Assembly (NCBI GenBank): GCA_030141605.1
Contig: JAQGDQ010000140.1
Location: 75,001 to 139,000 of the forward strand
Direction of reading: 5' to 3'
Source of the DNA: Tubiluchus corallicola
Lineage: Eukaryota > Priapulida > Priapulimorpha > Priapulimorphida > Tubiluchidae
Length of the DNA stretch: 64,000 bases
Below, one piece after another: positions 10,196 to 25,100 of the stretch. Every line of letters begins with the position of its first letter. Position 1 is the stretch's first letter. The position numbers were made by a program, and so were the translations under genes. The notes below the pieces were generated by a model. The model saw only the letters and a list, made by a program, of their open reading frames with translations. It had not been told where the DNA came from and ran no database searches.

Positions 10196-13100
10196 CTGTA
10201 ATTTCACAAAAACAAATTGCAAGTACTTTTCGTCATACAGGAAACGAGCTTTACCTAATGCATAACATGTTTACACATAATTATATAAATACACATGTAT
10301 ATGCATTTATATATGTATGACATGTACTTGTATAGTATTTACAAGAAGATGCACGACTTGTAAACATGTCTTGGCTTTTGGCTGCCAAAGCTCGCTTCAC
10401 CAGCAGTCTCTTAGTCTTAGTCATGTACTTAGTCAAGTCTTAGTCATATTTCCCTTTCTCATACCTTTGTCATAGATTCTGAATATGCTTATTGCCCTGT
10501 GTACCAATAATATTACAATTATGTAAGGTGGATTCAGATTTCAGTAACGTTTGGGACGCTCAAATTAAGGACAGTATTAACATGCAATTCTCGCTTGGTA
10601 TAGACTTTGAGCTTCTATAACATCACTGTAGTTCTGGAGAAGAATTACCACATCTCAGAATTACCTTCATCTCAGAAACATCATCTTCTCTTGGACTGCA
10701 GTTTAAGTTCACAGAATTGTAATCTATAAGGACATTCTGACGCGAGTTTATGCAGTAAGATTATGCTTGTTTGTAACTGTCATCATTCAGACATTTGCCG
10801 CTTCAATGCTTAAACTTACTAAAAGCTTGACCGTTCTGTGAAACATTAGTCCAACAAACATTACTACTTACTATAGATCATCCTTTAGCCTCTCACTATT
10901 ACTACACTGTAGCGTAATGGCCTAAATGTTTGCATGCTGTCAAATATCACTTATGTGTCCTTCCAGTAGAAGCAAAGACCTGATCGGTGCAATTATCTAC
11001 CGCCTCTAAGAACAGATGCCCTGATCAATGCAAATATCTACCTCCTCTAAGAACAGTCACGCCCTATCTAAACCAGCCTCCACATCTTTATCATATTATC
11101 CCGCGAAGTTGAAGCACATTAGCTGTTAGAAGCAAGCTGATATTTCTATTGTCGATACTTCAAATGAATTCTTCAAATTTTATCACCGCCTCCGAATTGA
11201 CTACGCCACTGCCTCACAAGAGTGACATGAACTCAAGACGTATAAACGTGTCGACAGGCGTTGCCCACAGAAACATCTTCTCTTGCAGTTGCTGTTGATC
11301 TTTTTGACACCAACTACTGTACTTGTCAATTAATGAAAGTGAACAATAATTCTCATCCTATACACTATTATACTATACAGCCATGTTCTAGCACTTGGAT
11401 TTTCTGGAAATTGCTAGCTTAAATGTGCTCACAGTTGCTGCCATTGGTATGTTGCCTGTTAATTTCAAACTCTTCGTTGACTTGGGAAGATGATCCTTCA
11501 GTGCAAAAGTATAGTATAGGTGGCATCCTCGTGTACCTCGAGTATAAGATTACCCATATTGTCCAATTGTCTATGGATTGTTCTATAGGAATACAATTTA
11601 GTACCAGTAAGATGGGCTATTCAAAGCAGCAATGTCAGTTTGGCACTGTAATACTATCCCGTGTAAGAATTCACAATGCCGGACAGTGGCTAGAACTAGT
11701 TTCTCTCAAGAATACTTTCATTATTATTTACTACTTACCACTTTGAAAGGCTGGAAAACATGTGCAAGTTCTATCAATCTTTTCTTAAATCAGTGACTTT
11801 TAACCGGTCAACGTTGCACTGAACTTCCATAATTCAGACAAAAACGGACTTCTTTATACAACGGGTATACTATATTCAACAGTAGGGCACAGCATATCCA
11901 CGGTCAGTACGGCAAATGAGATTGATCAAAGCGAGTACTAAACCGACGCGATCACAAAGCATTCACTAACCAGTCTTGGCATGGCAATCAGCCATTAAGC
12001 ATATGTGTGTGACCGTTCTGCTATTAAGCTTACCTGAAGATGTTATTTACTCTGGCTTGAAGTTCCATCGCTTGGAACCCATTCAACAATCAAGCTGCAG
12101 CTGAAACAGTGCACACAGTGCACAGCCAGACTAGCTACAATGCTACTCAGTTCATGTAGCACAGCTACTTTAGCCACTTTTCAAAATAGCTGTAGCAGGT
12201 ACAGCTTATACTATGTAACTATGGCAAGCTGCAATTTGAAAAAAACAGCTCGACTTTGTACCTGGCTACCTTTTCAGCTATAACTATATAGCTGAAATTA
12301 ACTATTCTTAAAGTAATGCACCTTGTGTTGGTAGTGCAAGTCTGTCAGCTAATGCACACGTTAAACATTTGCAAAGAATGCATGTGCATTAAGGCAAGTG
12401 CGCACCACAGTCTATAGAGACGTGACAAACTGACAGGTTCAAGTCAGTCATAGGAGAAATTTTTACTACATTCTGAGCAAAACTTTCTACTGCCATCCTG
12501 TTGCACCCTTGATACCTTCCCCTTGACATGTGACCTTGACACATTTAAGAAAATGTCCAAGAACATCTTTGCTCCACCTGCATCACGGTAGATTTTCCAC
12601 CAGCACCAATTCTCTTGATTTTTATATAACTTTGTTAACAAAGCTTTTGCACAAAATTAAATCTATTACATATTTATCTCTATCTGTGAACAATAATAAT
12701 AATGATTAAAAACTCGACTTAGAAAGCCACAGAAACTACACATAAATACAAAAAGTTGACGTGACATACAAACAAAAAAGAATGTTTAACAAGAAAAAGA
12801 TAGGTATACAAATAAAAGATTGATGAAACGTTAAATTTTCGACTTTACAGTGAAATTCATTGTCAAAAATATAGAAAAATGATTATCAGATCTGGTCATG
12901 ATCTCAGCTACCGAAATTGAAAATTAAACAAAATTTTTTATTGAAGTTAAACCTGACAAAGACCATAATAAATCTAGTGTGCAGTTGACTATGGCCAAAT
13001 CACGTTGAAAACACCGGTTCTCGTCTGATCACGGAAGTTAAGCAACGTAGAGCCTGGTTAGTACTTGGATGGGTGACCGCCTAGGAATACCAGGTGCTGT

Positions 13101-16100
13101 AGGCTGGCGGGATGCCCTCACTGTGTCTCGACACTAGGTGGAGGAGCTGTACAAGCAGCCAACGGCTAGAGGGCGGAGGAGGTCAAGTGACCCAACAGCC
13201 ATGTGTAAAGGAGTAAACTTTCCAAATCAGGAGTGGAGCCGCGAAGGCGGACCAGTGTAGCATGCTCACTGACTCCGGCAGCTTCTGCAGCCAACCTAGT
13301 GCCAAACGTATCGCTCCGCTTTCCTTTGGACTACACCAGGGAGAAAGAGAGGGGGTTTCTGTTGTCTGGGCAACTCGGGATCTCCATACACCTTGCCCAG
13401 TACCTTGGACCGCGTGTACCTTGGAGAGGCCATTCCACTGGTTCAAGGATCGAATTGCTCACCCACAGTTGACGCTGCAGCTCCATCAGTGTGATCAATA
13501 ACTGACTCTCTTGACGCACACTCCATTGTCTTCCCAGACAGAAGGATGCCAACAACAACAATAAATAAAGTGTGCAGGACTTTTATGCAGCTGTGAGTCA
13601 AACATGAACTATTAATTAATTGCACAGTCACAGCGTGCTATTGTGGGCAAAGAATAAGTTTTCATGACACCAAAAGACACACAAAGAACACTGAACAAGA
13701 AAAATTCATATCACATGAGAAGAAAATCTGTTGAAATGATTTCACAACAATGCAAAATAATTTTGCCTAACTAGTACCTTGAAGCAATGAACTGTGCAAT
13801 TGTAAACAACTAACAAATGTAGTGATACTATTTACAATTTTTAACACTAACACTTTCATTATTATTTACTACTTACCACTTTGAAAGGCTGGAAAACATG
13901 TGCAAGTTCTATCAATCTTTTCTTAAATCAGTGACTTTTAACCGGTCAACGTTGCACTGAACTTCCATAATTCAGACAAAAACGGACTTCTTTATACAAC
14001 GGGTATACTATATTCAACAGTAGGGCACAGCATATCCACGGTCAGTACGGCAAATGAGATTGATCAAAGCGAGTACTAAACCGACGCGATCACAAAGCAT
14101 TCACTAACCAGTCTTGGCATGGCAATCAGCCATTAAGCATATGTGTGTGACCGTTCTGCTATTAAGCTTACCTGAAGATGTTATTTACTCTGGCTTGAAG
14201 TTCCATCGCTTGGAACCCATTCAACAATCAAGCTGCAGCTGAAACAGTGCACACAGTGCACAGCCAGACTAGCTACAATGCTACTCAGTTCATGTAGCAC
14301 AGCTACTTTAGCCACTTTTCAAAATAGCTGTAGCAGGTACAGCTTATACTATGTAACTATGGCAAGCTGCAATTTGAAAAAAACAGCTCGACTTTGTACC
14401 TGGCTACCTTTTCAGCTATAACTATATAGCTGAAATTAGCTATTCTTAAAGTAATGCACCTTGTGTTGGTAGTGCAAGTCTGTCAGCTAATGCACACATT
14501 AAACATTTGCAAAGAATGCATGTGCATTAAGGCAAGTGCGCACCACAGTCTATAGAGACGTGACAAACTGACAGGTTCAAGTCAGTCATAGGAGCAATTT
14601 TTCCTACATTCTGAGCAAAACTTTCTACTGCCATCCTGTTGCACCCTTGATACCTTCACCTTGACATGTGACCTTGACACATTTAAGAAAATGTCCAAGA
14701 ACATCTTTGCTCCACCTGCATCACGGTAGATTTTCCACCAGCACCAATTCTCTTGATTTTTATATAACTTTGTTAACAAAGCTTTTGCACAAAATTAAAT
14801 CTATTACATATTTATCTCTATCTGTGAACAATAATAATAATGATTAAAAACTCGACTTAGAAAGCCACAGAAACTACACATAAATACAAAAAGTTGACGT
14901 GACATACAAACAAAAAAGAATGTTTAACAAGAAAAAGATAGGTATACAAATAAAAGATTGATGAAACGTTAAATTTTCGACTTTACAGTGAAATTCATTG
15001 TCAAAAATATAGAAAAATGATTATCAGATCTGGTCATGATCTCAGCTACCGAAATTGAAAATTAAACAAAATTTTTTATTGAAGTTAAACCTGACAAAGA
15101 CCATAATAAATCTAGTGTGCAGTTGACTATGGCCAAATCACGTTGAAAACACCGGTTCTCGTCTGATCACGGAAGTTAAGAAACGTAGAGCCTGGTTAGT
15201 ACTTGGATGGGTGACCGCCTAGGAATACCAGGTGCTGTAGGCTGGCGGGATGCCCTCACTGTGTCTCGACACTAGGCGGAGGAGCTGTACAAGCAGCCAA
15301 CGGCTAGAGGGCGGAGGAGGTCAAGTGACCCAACAGCCATGTGTAAAGGAGTAAACTTTCCAAATCAGGAGTGGAGCCGCGAAGGCGGACCAGTGTAGCA
15401 TACTCACTGACTCCGGCAGCTTCTGCAGCCAACCTAGTGCCAAACGTATCGCTCCGCTTTCCTTTGGACTACACCAGGGAGAAAGAGAGGGGGTTTCTGT
15501 TGTCTGGGCAACTCGGGATCTCCATACACCTTGCCCAGTACCTTGGACCGCGTGTACCTTGAAGAGGCCATTCCACTGGTTCAAGGATCGAATTGCTCAC
15601 CCACAGTTGACGCTGCAGCTCCATCAGTGTGATCAATAACTGACTCTCTTGACGCACACTCCATTGTCTTCCCAGACAGAAGGATGCCAACAACAACAAT
15701 AAATAAAGTGTGCAGGACTTTTATGCAGCTGTGAGTCAAACATGAACTATTAATTAATTGCACAGTCACAGCGTGCTATTGTGGGCAAAGAAAAAGTTTT
15801 CATGACACCAAAAGACACACAAAGAACACTGAACAAGAAAAATTCATATCACATGAGAAGAAAATCTGTTGAAATGATTTCACAACAATGCAAAATAATT
15901 TTGCCTAACTAGTACCTTGAAGCAATGAACTGTGCAATTGTAAACAACTAACAAATGTAGTGATACTATTTACAATTTTTAACACTAACTCTATTTTTAA
16001 AACTTAACACTTAACTAAATATAGGACAGTTAAAGTTGATGAATCGATTAACCATCAGAGCTTAATTATAAACACTGAACCAAGAAAAGTACATACAAAA

Positions 16101-19100
16101 TACACAAATAATAAGAAAGTAGGCAGTTGCATATTAACCTAAACAATAGCAATCTAAAACCTAACTGTATGCTTGCAAAACTGTCCATAAGTCGGGTTAG
16201 TTAAAGCTGTGTTATGAAGCTTCAAAGTGAATGCATAAAAAATTGGGTCAAATCTTTTTTTTTGCACAAACAAACGCTAAATATAATGGACTTTTCTAGC
16301 ATCAAAAGTTCAAAATGCCAAGAAATTAAAAAATACTAAAAATTTTATTTTATAACTCCCTAATCCACAACTCTGCCTAGAACTAGTATTGTGTTTGTAA
16401 AAAACTTGGTATTTTCAAACTCTGATAGTAACTCATGGCAGCAGTCATTTTGCTTGCACCCTATTCTCCACTAAAGTCCAGATCTTCATATGGAAGAGCC
16501 ATCTATAGGATTTAAATGAAAATTCAGGTGTTCTTGCAAAGTCCATAGCAACCACACATTCGTAAGGTCACTAAGTGTTTTTATAGAAACTAACAAAAAA
16601 CAATGGCTAACTCTAACCGCGTGATTATCTCAGCTTAGAAATAACACAGAGCGATGAGCTCCGTATCAAAATCATCTTCGTGAAATAGACACCAAGGATA
16701 TGTGAATAACAAAAAAAAAAGCTTAACTACTATGCTATGCAAGCCACAGTTACTTTTAAGCCAGAACTTTATGAGTAACAGTTACAAAAGAACCACATAG
16801 CCGAAATTATCACTTTGTATAAATTAAGGGACTAATAACACAATTAAATACAGAATCTTTATTAACTAATTATATAGTACAAGAAAAGATAAATTACTCA
16901 AATTATGACAGAAAGGTCCCGAATCAGAAGCTAGTGTGAACATTGTGCTAGAGCTGGCTTCTACGCTCCTTGGGAACAGCTCCTTAATCACAGCTCTTGT
17001 AATCTCGTAGCTCTTGTATCATAGCTCCCATTCTTGCTCAGAAAGGAATCAGGTATATCAACTTTGCCATTCAGCTATCACTCTGTCTCCTCTGCCACGG
17101 TGATGGTTTAATTGAGCAAACACGTGACAATCAGCCGCAATAACACACTAACGGGGTTGCAATTTTCTCACTTTAACTAATAATTCAGCTAAGCAATAAG
17201 TGCTACACAAACTTACATATTTACGCAACAACGAAAATATTTTTCATATTTCATATAATAATTACAATTACAAAATATACATGTTTACTTAAAAACGAAA
17301 GTACAAAACACGAGCTTTCGATTGATAGCATTCTTTTGTTGTGATGGATAACATGGATAACACATAAATGTTGTGATGGATAACATGGATAACACATAAA
17401 TGTTGTGATGGATAACATGGATAACACATAAATGTTGTGATAGATGGATAACACATAAATGTTGTGATGGATAACATGTATAACACATAAATGTTGTGAT
17501 GGATAACATGGATAACACATAAATGTTGTGATGGATAACATGTATAACACATAAATGTTGTGATGGATAACATGGATAACACATAAATGTTGTGATGGAT
17601 AACATGGATAACACATGTTGTGATAGATGGATAACACATAAATGTTGTGATGGATAACATGTATAACACATAAATGTTGTGATGGATAACATGGATAACA
17701 CATAAATGTTGTGATGGATAACATGTATAACACATAAATGTTGTGATGGATAACATGGATAACACATAAATGTTGTGATGGATAACACGGATAACACATA
17801 AATGTTGTGATGGATAACATGGATAACACATAAATGTTGTGATGGATAACACTAATGGATAACAGAATAATTTGTGCTTACAGAACTTAAATTAAATATA
17901 GACAAATATAAAAAATATAAACAGAAGTGAGATAATACTGAAACTGGTCAGTCAACAGTAGTAATTCAACTGAAAATAATTTATTATCATCATACAACAA
18001 ATAAAACATAATGAAGTGACACACAAAGAAATTAATTAGTTTAATTATCATTTTTTAACGTACTCGAATGGTACAGTACATATTAGTAAACAAATACAAT
18101 TTGCAAATAGAAAATAACGTATAATCAGTGGGCGGCTCGTGTATAGGTACTGTAGAACTGCAGCACCCCCTATTTTCACTCAATATTATATATAATATTC
18201 AATATGATAAGTCTTTTTTCTTTAGTTCTTTCTTTATACTTGTATGGAACCAGAGCACGTGAGAGTAGTACTGTTTGTTTTAGAACCGAGCACAGTGGTG
18301 TGTTTGGCTGTTGTTCTATCCGAGATAACACGCTGTACGCTGCACTGCTAGCGTCTGCTACTGGGTAGAGCAAGTACTCTCACTCACACAGTTTGTTATG
18401 AGTGGTCACGAGCTGAAAAACTGCGTACCGGCATATTCTTGAACTGTGACAATTTAAGCCAATCATAAGCAAAAGTTTTTTTGTTTAAAAATTTATCCAA
18501 TCATAAGCAAAAGTTTTTTTGTTTAAAAATTTATCAAGTTTATGGATAAATTGTTGCATGTTTGTTTGTTTAAAATTACAAATTACAACATTAAAATTAC
18601 ATATGCTTATTTCGTTTTACACAGTATTAAAACAATGGTTAAAAATTTTCTCAAGCAGCACCCTACTAGTTTTAACTACTGGGCGCCGCTGTATATAACA
18701 CAATATAGGGGCAAATGATGGGTCACAATAACAAGATTACAAACACAATTATATTGTAATACAATCATTTAAATATGAGCAAATAATAAGTGATGATTAC
18801 AAAACATCACATCATCTCAAACGAACGGTAAATACAGAAAAAAGGAGTTGTCAATGGGAGAAGGCGTTTATATCCTACATTAAATTGTCAAGATAAGTTG
18901 TCATGATGCAAATAACATAAAAAACAGTGACAATGATAAAAAACAAAACACCCTCAGTAACAACACAATCCAATTTAGTTCATGCAGTTTTGACACAAAC
19001 AGGTCAATGGGCGTGAGTATTGCCTGGGTCATCAAAGATTTTGGACATTTTCTCGTATTTTTATACTTACTCTAAGTTCATTCAGCTTCCTTTCTGAACC

Positions 19101-22100
19101 AGTCCAGAATAACTGCAGTTGTCCGTACTCATCCACGTGTAGAATAACCTCCACTGGATCGTATCCCTTGCTTTTCCGCATCTCATCCAGCATGTCCATT
19201 TCGTCTTGGAGCTTCTTTAGCCTAGGAAAATGCAGATGTGGATAAAAATGTGTGTAAGCTCAACATTAGCTTCCTACTTGCACAAGTGCAGAGTTTCAGT
19301 GATTGACGATGATCGTAAAATGGTCAAAGTTTATTTGTAGCTATCAACATTAACTACGGACTTGTCTAAACAAACAATACCATGTTTTTATTGTTCTTGT
19401 GATTGAAGGGATGTTTACTTACACAGGCAGCTTCTTTGCTAGACGACTTCTGCAAAAAGTATCATGTTAAGACCCAACACATCATCATGAAGATCCTCAT
19501 GCGACTCCCCAAAATCAAAAATACCCGAAGCCAGGTCACAAACATCATGGCAAAATAAAAAATACCCGTGGCCAGGTCACAAACATCATGGCAAAATAAA
19601 AAATACCCGTGGCCAGGTCACAAACATCATGGCAAAATAAAAAATACCCGTGGCCAGGTCACAAACATCATGGCAAAATAAAAAATGCCCGTGGCCAGGT
19701 CACAAACATCATGGCAAAATAAAAAATACCCGTGGCCAGGTCACAAACATCATGGCAAAATAAAAAATGCCCGTGGCCACGTCACAAACATCATGGCAAA
19801 ATAAAGAACTGCTCCTTGATTCACCTTACAAAAAACTTATAAACAATCTAAGATTAACAAAATTATGACAGCTACAATTATATAAGTTGTTAATGCAGCC
19901 CATATAATTTAAAACTTATAAATTGTATGGTGTTATCTACGTAAGCTTATGTTGCAACTTACGAACCAAACACCAATCATTTAGATATTACTCAAATTCA
20001 CGATTTTGACTTTATTTCAAATAAGACAAGATTCAAAAACTCAGAAACCAGTTAGAAAGCTGGCAGATTCGATTAAAATTCAAAAAAAATTTAATTGCAA
20101 GCTGCTCCTTCTATCAGTTCACATCAGTTTCACTGAATCGTTGTTGCACAATACAGTGAGCAGGCATGTTCACGATCAGAGTCGCTATGATCTCCTCCGC
20201 CTAAGCCTCGATCCCAACCCAAACATTGAACACTCCTGACTGCAAGCAACAAATTAGAAGCACAAACAACACTGACAACATTTGCCAGTGTAATACGGTG
20301 GGTTGAACACTTTTGGACACTTTTGAAAATCAAAAGACAGAAAGTGATGTTATTAGTCATCGTACCTTAACTTATGCTCCTCTCCTGTTGTGTGATCCTT
20401 AAGCTGCTGACGGGTTTGAAAGTTATCCCTAAGAAAAAAAATCAAAACACGGTTCAGGCAAGCAACACCACCGAAACGTATATAACCTTAAAGTAATGAA
20501 CCGCTTATGTAAAATTTCAACAATTATTCCTATAACAACATGCATATTTATTTACGTAGAATTATTTAAGAAAATGTAAAAAGTATACAATAAAACTTAT
20601 TTGAGAAACGAACACATGGATAAGAAACAAGAATACAGACAAACCAAGAAAAAACAGACAGAAACTAAATTAAAAATCAAAAATTCACCTTAATTAGGAG
20701 CTTGTCATCTGTGAAAATATTTTTGATCTAGTTTTAGGGTTTTTTTATACGCTTTATAAACTCAAGTGTGATCCATGTACTGCTTAAATCGAATAACTGT
20801 AACGGTGCTGTCATTACTAGCCCAGAAATGAAGTAAAAACCTGGTAACCATCGTGAAAAATAAAATTTGTACCGACAAAGTTTACACGGGTATTTGAGGG
20901 CTGATGCTTCAATAGGAACAGTTGATTTTGCTGGCATTTTATTCATCAGTTTCATTTCCATGTTAATTCGAGTCATTGTGTCCTGAAAAATGAAAAAGAT
21001 CAAAAGTTTGATCAAACCGACTGCTGTTTTAATAAAAAAAGCTTTATATACATTTTTGTGTGGCTTCTAATGTGAGCAGGAAATATCTTGACAACTCCGA
21101 GGTGATGATCTTTCATTTTCAATCATCAAAATTAGAAATAAATCAATTTGTCCATTTTTGACTCTTATACAAAGTAAAATTTTTAAAAGAACCTCCACAA
21201 TACAAAGGCAAACTAGCTTTGGCGTCTATTGTTATACTAATACATTATCAATAAAAGTTCAAAGCACAAAAAAAGATGTTTTACATTAAATTTAAAGTAT
21301 CAACAAAAATTTTTTTTCTTACATTGAATGCAGCAGGCGATAACTTAAATCCATACTGCCTGCACGCCTGTAGTACTTCTTCCTCAGTGTGAAAATTACC
21401 ATCTCTGTGCTTTCTAAACGATACAAACAATGCTTTTCAGATCAGATCTACACAATCTCCTAAACTACATATTTAAAAAAATGGCAACAATATCACACAC
21501 AATGGTTCACTATTAACTTTCTGAAAAGAATAATATTCGCGGTAAGTAATTCAACGATAACTGTTAATAGTGTTTTACATGCGTATTCTCACTTCCTAGT
21601 ACAATGCCTACCTTCGACTCAGACTTTTTCTATTCATTATTCTATTACATTTACAACATAAAATATTGATTATAGAAATTCTTACGCTGAAAGATGCTCA
21701 GCTGTTTTGTTATGAGCTTCTAAAATCTTTTTAGTTCTGCAAGGATACCTAAAATGATAAAGAAAATACATACAGTACAGTATAACACACATACATGCCT
21801 CATACATGCAATTCATTAAACAAATGTACACTTTTAACTAGTTAATAAATTTAGTAAATAAATTACTATCAATGATAATTTATGACCGGGTTAGTTAAAA
21901 AAATAAGCACTGACAGGTTCAAGCTAAAATTCTCCCCACACAAGAAATTCGTTTGTGAAACGGATTAGCCTTAGTGTTAGAGTTAGTGTTAGGGTATTTA
22001 AATTGTGCTTGAGAATTGCAAACTCTTTCCCACCAATATTTACACATTAGCAAAACTAAAAAAGACTGACCAAACTTATCAGTTATTTTTTATACGTTTA

Positions 22101-25100
22101 TTTGATTGTTCATTAAAATCTTTGCTGCATAATAAACAAGTTTTTAAAAAATCTTGCTCCATATTTAGTAGCTGCTCTTATATGCCAGTACTTGGCACAT
22201 TGTCTTAGTCTTCATAGTTGCCACATCAGATTAAATTTTAATAAACTTAACAATGAAAGGGTACTTACAAACAATGCCTACAAAAGAACTCTATCTCAAC
22301 AAGGTCGTCAAATTCCGCATGTCTTCTTGTGCTAACAATGGCGCCTACATCTTCCTGAAGTGAAACATTCATACTGGGAGCTTCGGCTGGTTTTCTCTTA
22401 CTAATAACTTTCTCTTTGTCTGTTTGATGTGCATCACCTCTGACAGTGACCTTCCCAAAAGGCTTTCTTTTAGTAAGAGTGTTACCAATGTCCATCGGAA
22501 TCTCGACACCAATGTCGGAAATTTGAGACGCACCCGAGTTGTGAAATTCCCCTCGTCTTTTCTTGCCGACAGTGTCATGAACATCTCTCTTATAAAACAT
22601 GCCAACGTCAGAGAATTCATCTTCTCTTCTTTTGCTGCGAAGGTCACCAGAGTCCAGAGGTGCCACAGTGTCATGAACGTCTCTCTTATAAAACATGCCA
22701 ACGTCACAGAATTCATCTTCTCTTCTTTTGCTGCGAAGGTCACCAGAGTCCAGAGGTGCCACAGTGTCATGAACGTCTCTCTTATAAAACATGCCAACGT
22801 CACAGAATTCATCTTCTCTTCTTTTGCTGCGAAGGTCACCAGAGTCCTGAGGTGCCACACCCAAGTTATAAAGTTCAGCAAGTCTCCTTCTATCATCAAT
22901 GTCTTCGTCGTCTCTCTGACGTGCCATTCTAAGGGCATGAATTTTGGCTAACAGTCTTATACTTTCAATGTCATCAATATCATTTCCACGTGTCATGCCA
23001 GTACCATGAGGTGGACCTTCTCTTCTTCTTGTCAAGATCAAATCGTCAACATCTTTCTGCTGTGGCATACCAACATCAGTAAATTCAGTTGATGTTCTCT
23101 TGCTGCTACGGCCATGAGCATCTATTTCTGATACTATACCCATGCCAAGGTTAGCAAGAAAATCATCATCACGAATTGCATCTACTGAACTGCAACTAGC
23201 TTGTCTCTGAAAACAGAAAAATTGACATATATCAGTAATGACGATTTCATGAATAAAAAATTAAATCAGTTTTTTCACCCATTCAAAATACCTGATGAAG
23301 TGAAGCTCAGTTACGCGGTCTCATCAGAATATCAGAAAATCATAAATAAACAGTTTCCTGGGAAGATTTATGCGTGAGTGAACGAAACTCAGTCCCAGCT
23401 AGTTACCAACAAAAGAAATCGCTCGCCTAAATCAAATCAAATAATTTTACTTACTAAAGTGCTTGGCTGGGGTTTGGCAACTTCTTCTGTGCCTTGCTGC
23501 ATCATTTTCATTAGTCTAATTGTTTGAAGATGGCTGGAGGAATGCATGTGCTCTGCGACGTCTGCCGAGTTAGCAAACTCAAGACTGAAAAATAATGAGT
23601 TTAGACGAAAATGCTTTTAGATAATTTTTATTAGGAATTCGGATCACACTTAATATGAACTATGAAAGAAAATAGGCAATTTTTTATAGCTGTCATCGAG
23701 AATTATACATACCAGCAAGGTTCGCAGAAAAGATCTTGAACATGACCCTACAAAATGTAAAAAACTCGAGGGTAATTTTCTTGAAAAGACATGTTAATTA
23801 TGTCAGGGTTAGAATACTAACTAAGCTTATTCGAGCCATGTTAAAATGGCCAATAAGTAGCGTTGCTAAGATGCCATAAGGTGAGAAAAATGCTTCAGAA
23901 AGTGTTAATTTTGAAATAAAATTGTACATTGGTGTCATTATAAAATAAGCTAAGTCAAATACTACAAAGCAATCTTTCACCTGTTCAAGAGGTAACAATT
24001 TTCAGCAAAAATGGAACTTTTTAATAATGAAAAAACAGTAGTTTAACAGTTAATGTATCTCAGCACAAAAGCTAAAATAGTTGTATCTACCTGTTTGGCA
24101 CCAGCTGTAGATAAATGTACTTTCTTGTGACTGGGACTTTTCTCCCGGTTTTCAATTTCCAATTTATCTTTTACTTTCTTTCGCGTCTGCAGCAAGGCGT
24201 CTAAAAGTCCCTGTGATTGCTTGCTTGAACTCTTTGGTTGTTTGTCTGAAGAATAGTTGGTCGCCGAACTCATAGAATTCTTGTGACTATGTTCTGCCGC
24301 AGTAGCGTCTGCCCCTTTTTCATGACTTTGGTAAGCAGTCGTACACTGGGTCTCTGAACTGGAAATGTCTTCCTCCATTGTGTACGCTTTCTGCAATGCG
24401 TCCATTAGTATCTTTGAATATCTTTCTATGCTATATCCAAGTTCTGCAGTGTCGACCCCTTCTTCGGACCTCACATATACAAAAAGAAAAGCTGATACTC
24501 AAATTTTACTGTAATAAATTGCATATGCATTGATAGGTATACATGTACAAGTACTACCACACAGAGTATGACTTATCTAGGCTAGGATTTGTAACAGATC
24601 TGATAAACGTCCAAAAGGAACTCATTCAAAATATAAACAATGAAATATATGCTGCTTAAGAAATTAAGATTTACAGTTCAACAGCATGCATTAATTACTG
24701 CCATATTATTACATGAGAACTGATTTTGGGGTTAACTATCAGCCATATTTTTTCTCAGTTTATGTTTTGATTTTGTCTGCCTGTGATTCAGTTTAGAACA
24801 GCTACTTTTACATTTCTTCAACATACCGATGAAATATGTACCGTAGTTAACTTGAAAGTATAACTGTTGCTATCTAGGCACTCAATAATTTTGATTCCTT
24901 TATACTGTTATGCTGTCATGACTAGGGGTTAAGCAAGTACACTCATAGAAACCCCATACAAACTCATCGAAACTACTTTTCCATTCGAAGAATAGGCCTG
25001 TTTAGCATTGATATAATTACAATATTGAGTCACTTCTTTAGTTTCAGTTGACTTTAAATAATATTTAAATGACACTGATATATCAGGTACCTGATTTAAC

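Larger units (their letters stand above)
11714..13851. repeat. Tandem duplication unit 1 (2138 bp)
   Basis: First of two head-to-tail copies. Unit 1 begins ACTTTCATTATTATT at 11714 and the same sequence recurs at 13852. I noticed about ten single-base differences across the unit and no indels, so the duplication is recent. It lies wholly within a gene B intron. Confidence 0.95.
13852..15989. repeat. Tandem duplication unit 2 (2138 bp)
   Basis: Second copy of the 11714-13851 unit; homology ends at CACTAAC (15983-15989). Differences from unit 1 include AAGCAACG to AAGAAACG in the 5S part and CTTGGAGAGG to CTTGAAGAGG in the SINE body. Confidence 0.95.

Noticed and set aside
12986-13104. A functional 5S rRNA gene
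   Set aside because: The terminal stem is mismatched, no T-run follows, and the sequence lies inside an element with target duplication and tail. The SINE explanation accounts for all of this.
13183-13631. Frames of 62-87 codons on both strands, repeated at 15321-15769
   Set aside because: They lie in the SINE body; higher GC content lowers stop frequency there.
17251-17852. Three overlapping minus-strand frames of 170-192 codons
   Set aside because: All are open only because the 31-bp repeat lacks stops; they cannot all be coding and the array sits in a gene B intron.
19510-19806. CRISPR-like array
   Set aside because: Units are contiguous and near-identical throughout with no variable spacers, in a eukaryotic intron.
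22369-22951. Alternative-frame and opposite-strand frames over gene B exon 5
   Set aside because: They are shadows of the 96-bp in-frame coding repeat. Only one frame joins the neighbouring exons in phase and contains the zinc-finger half.
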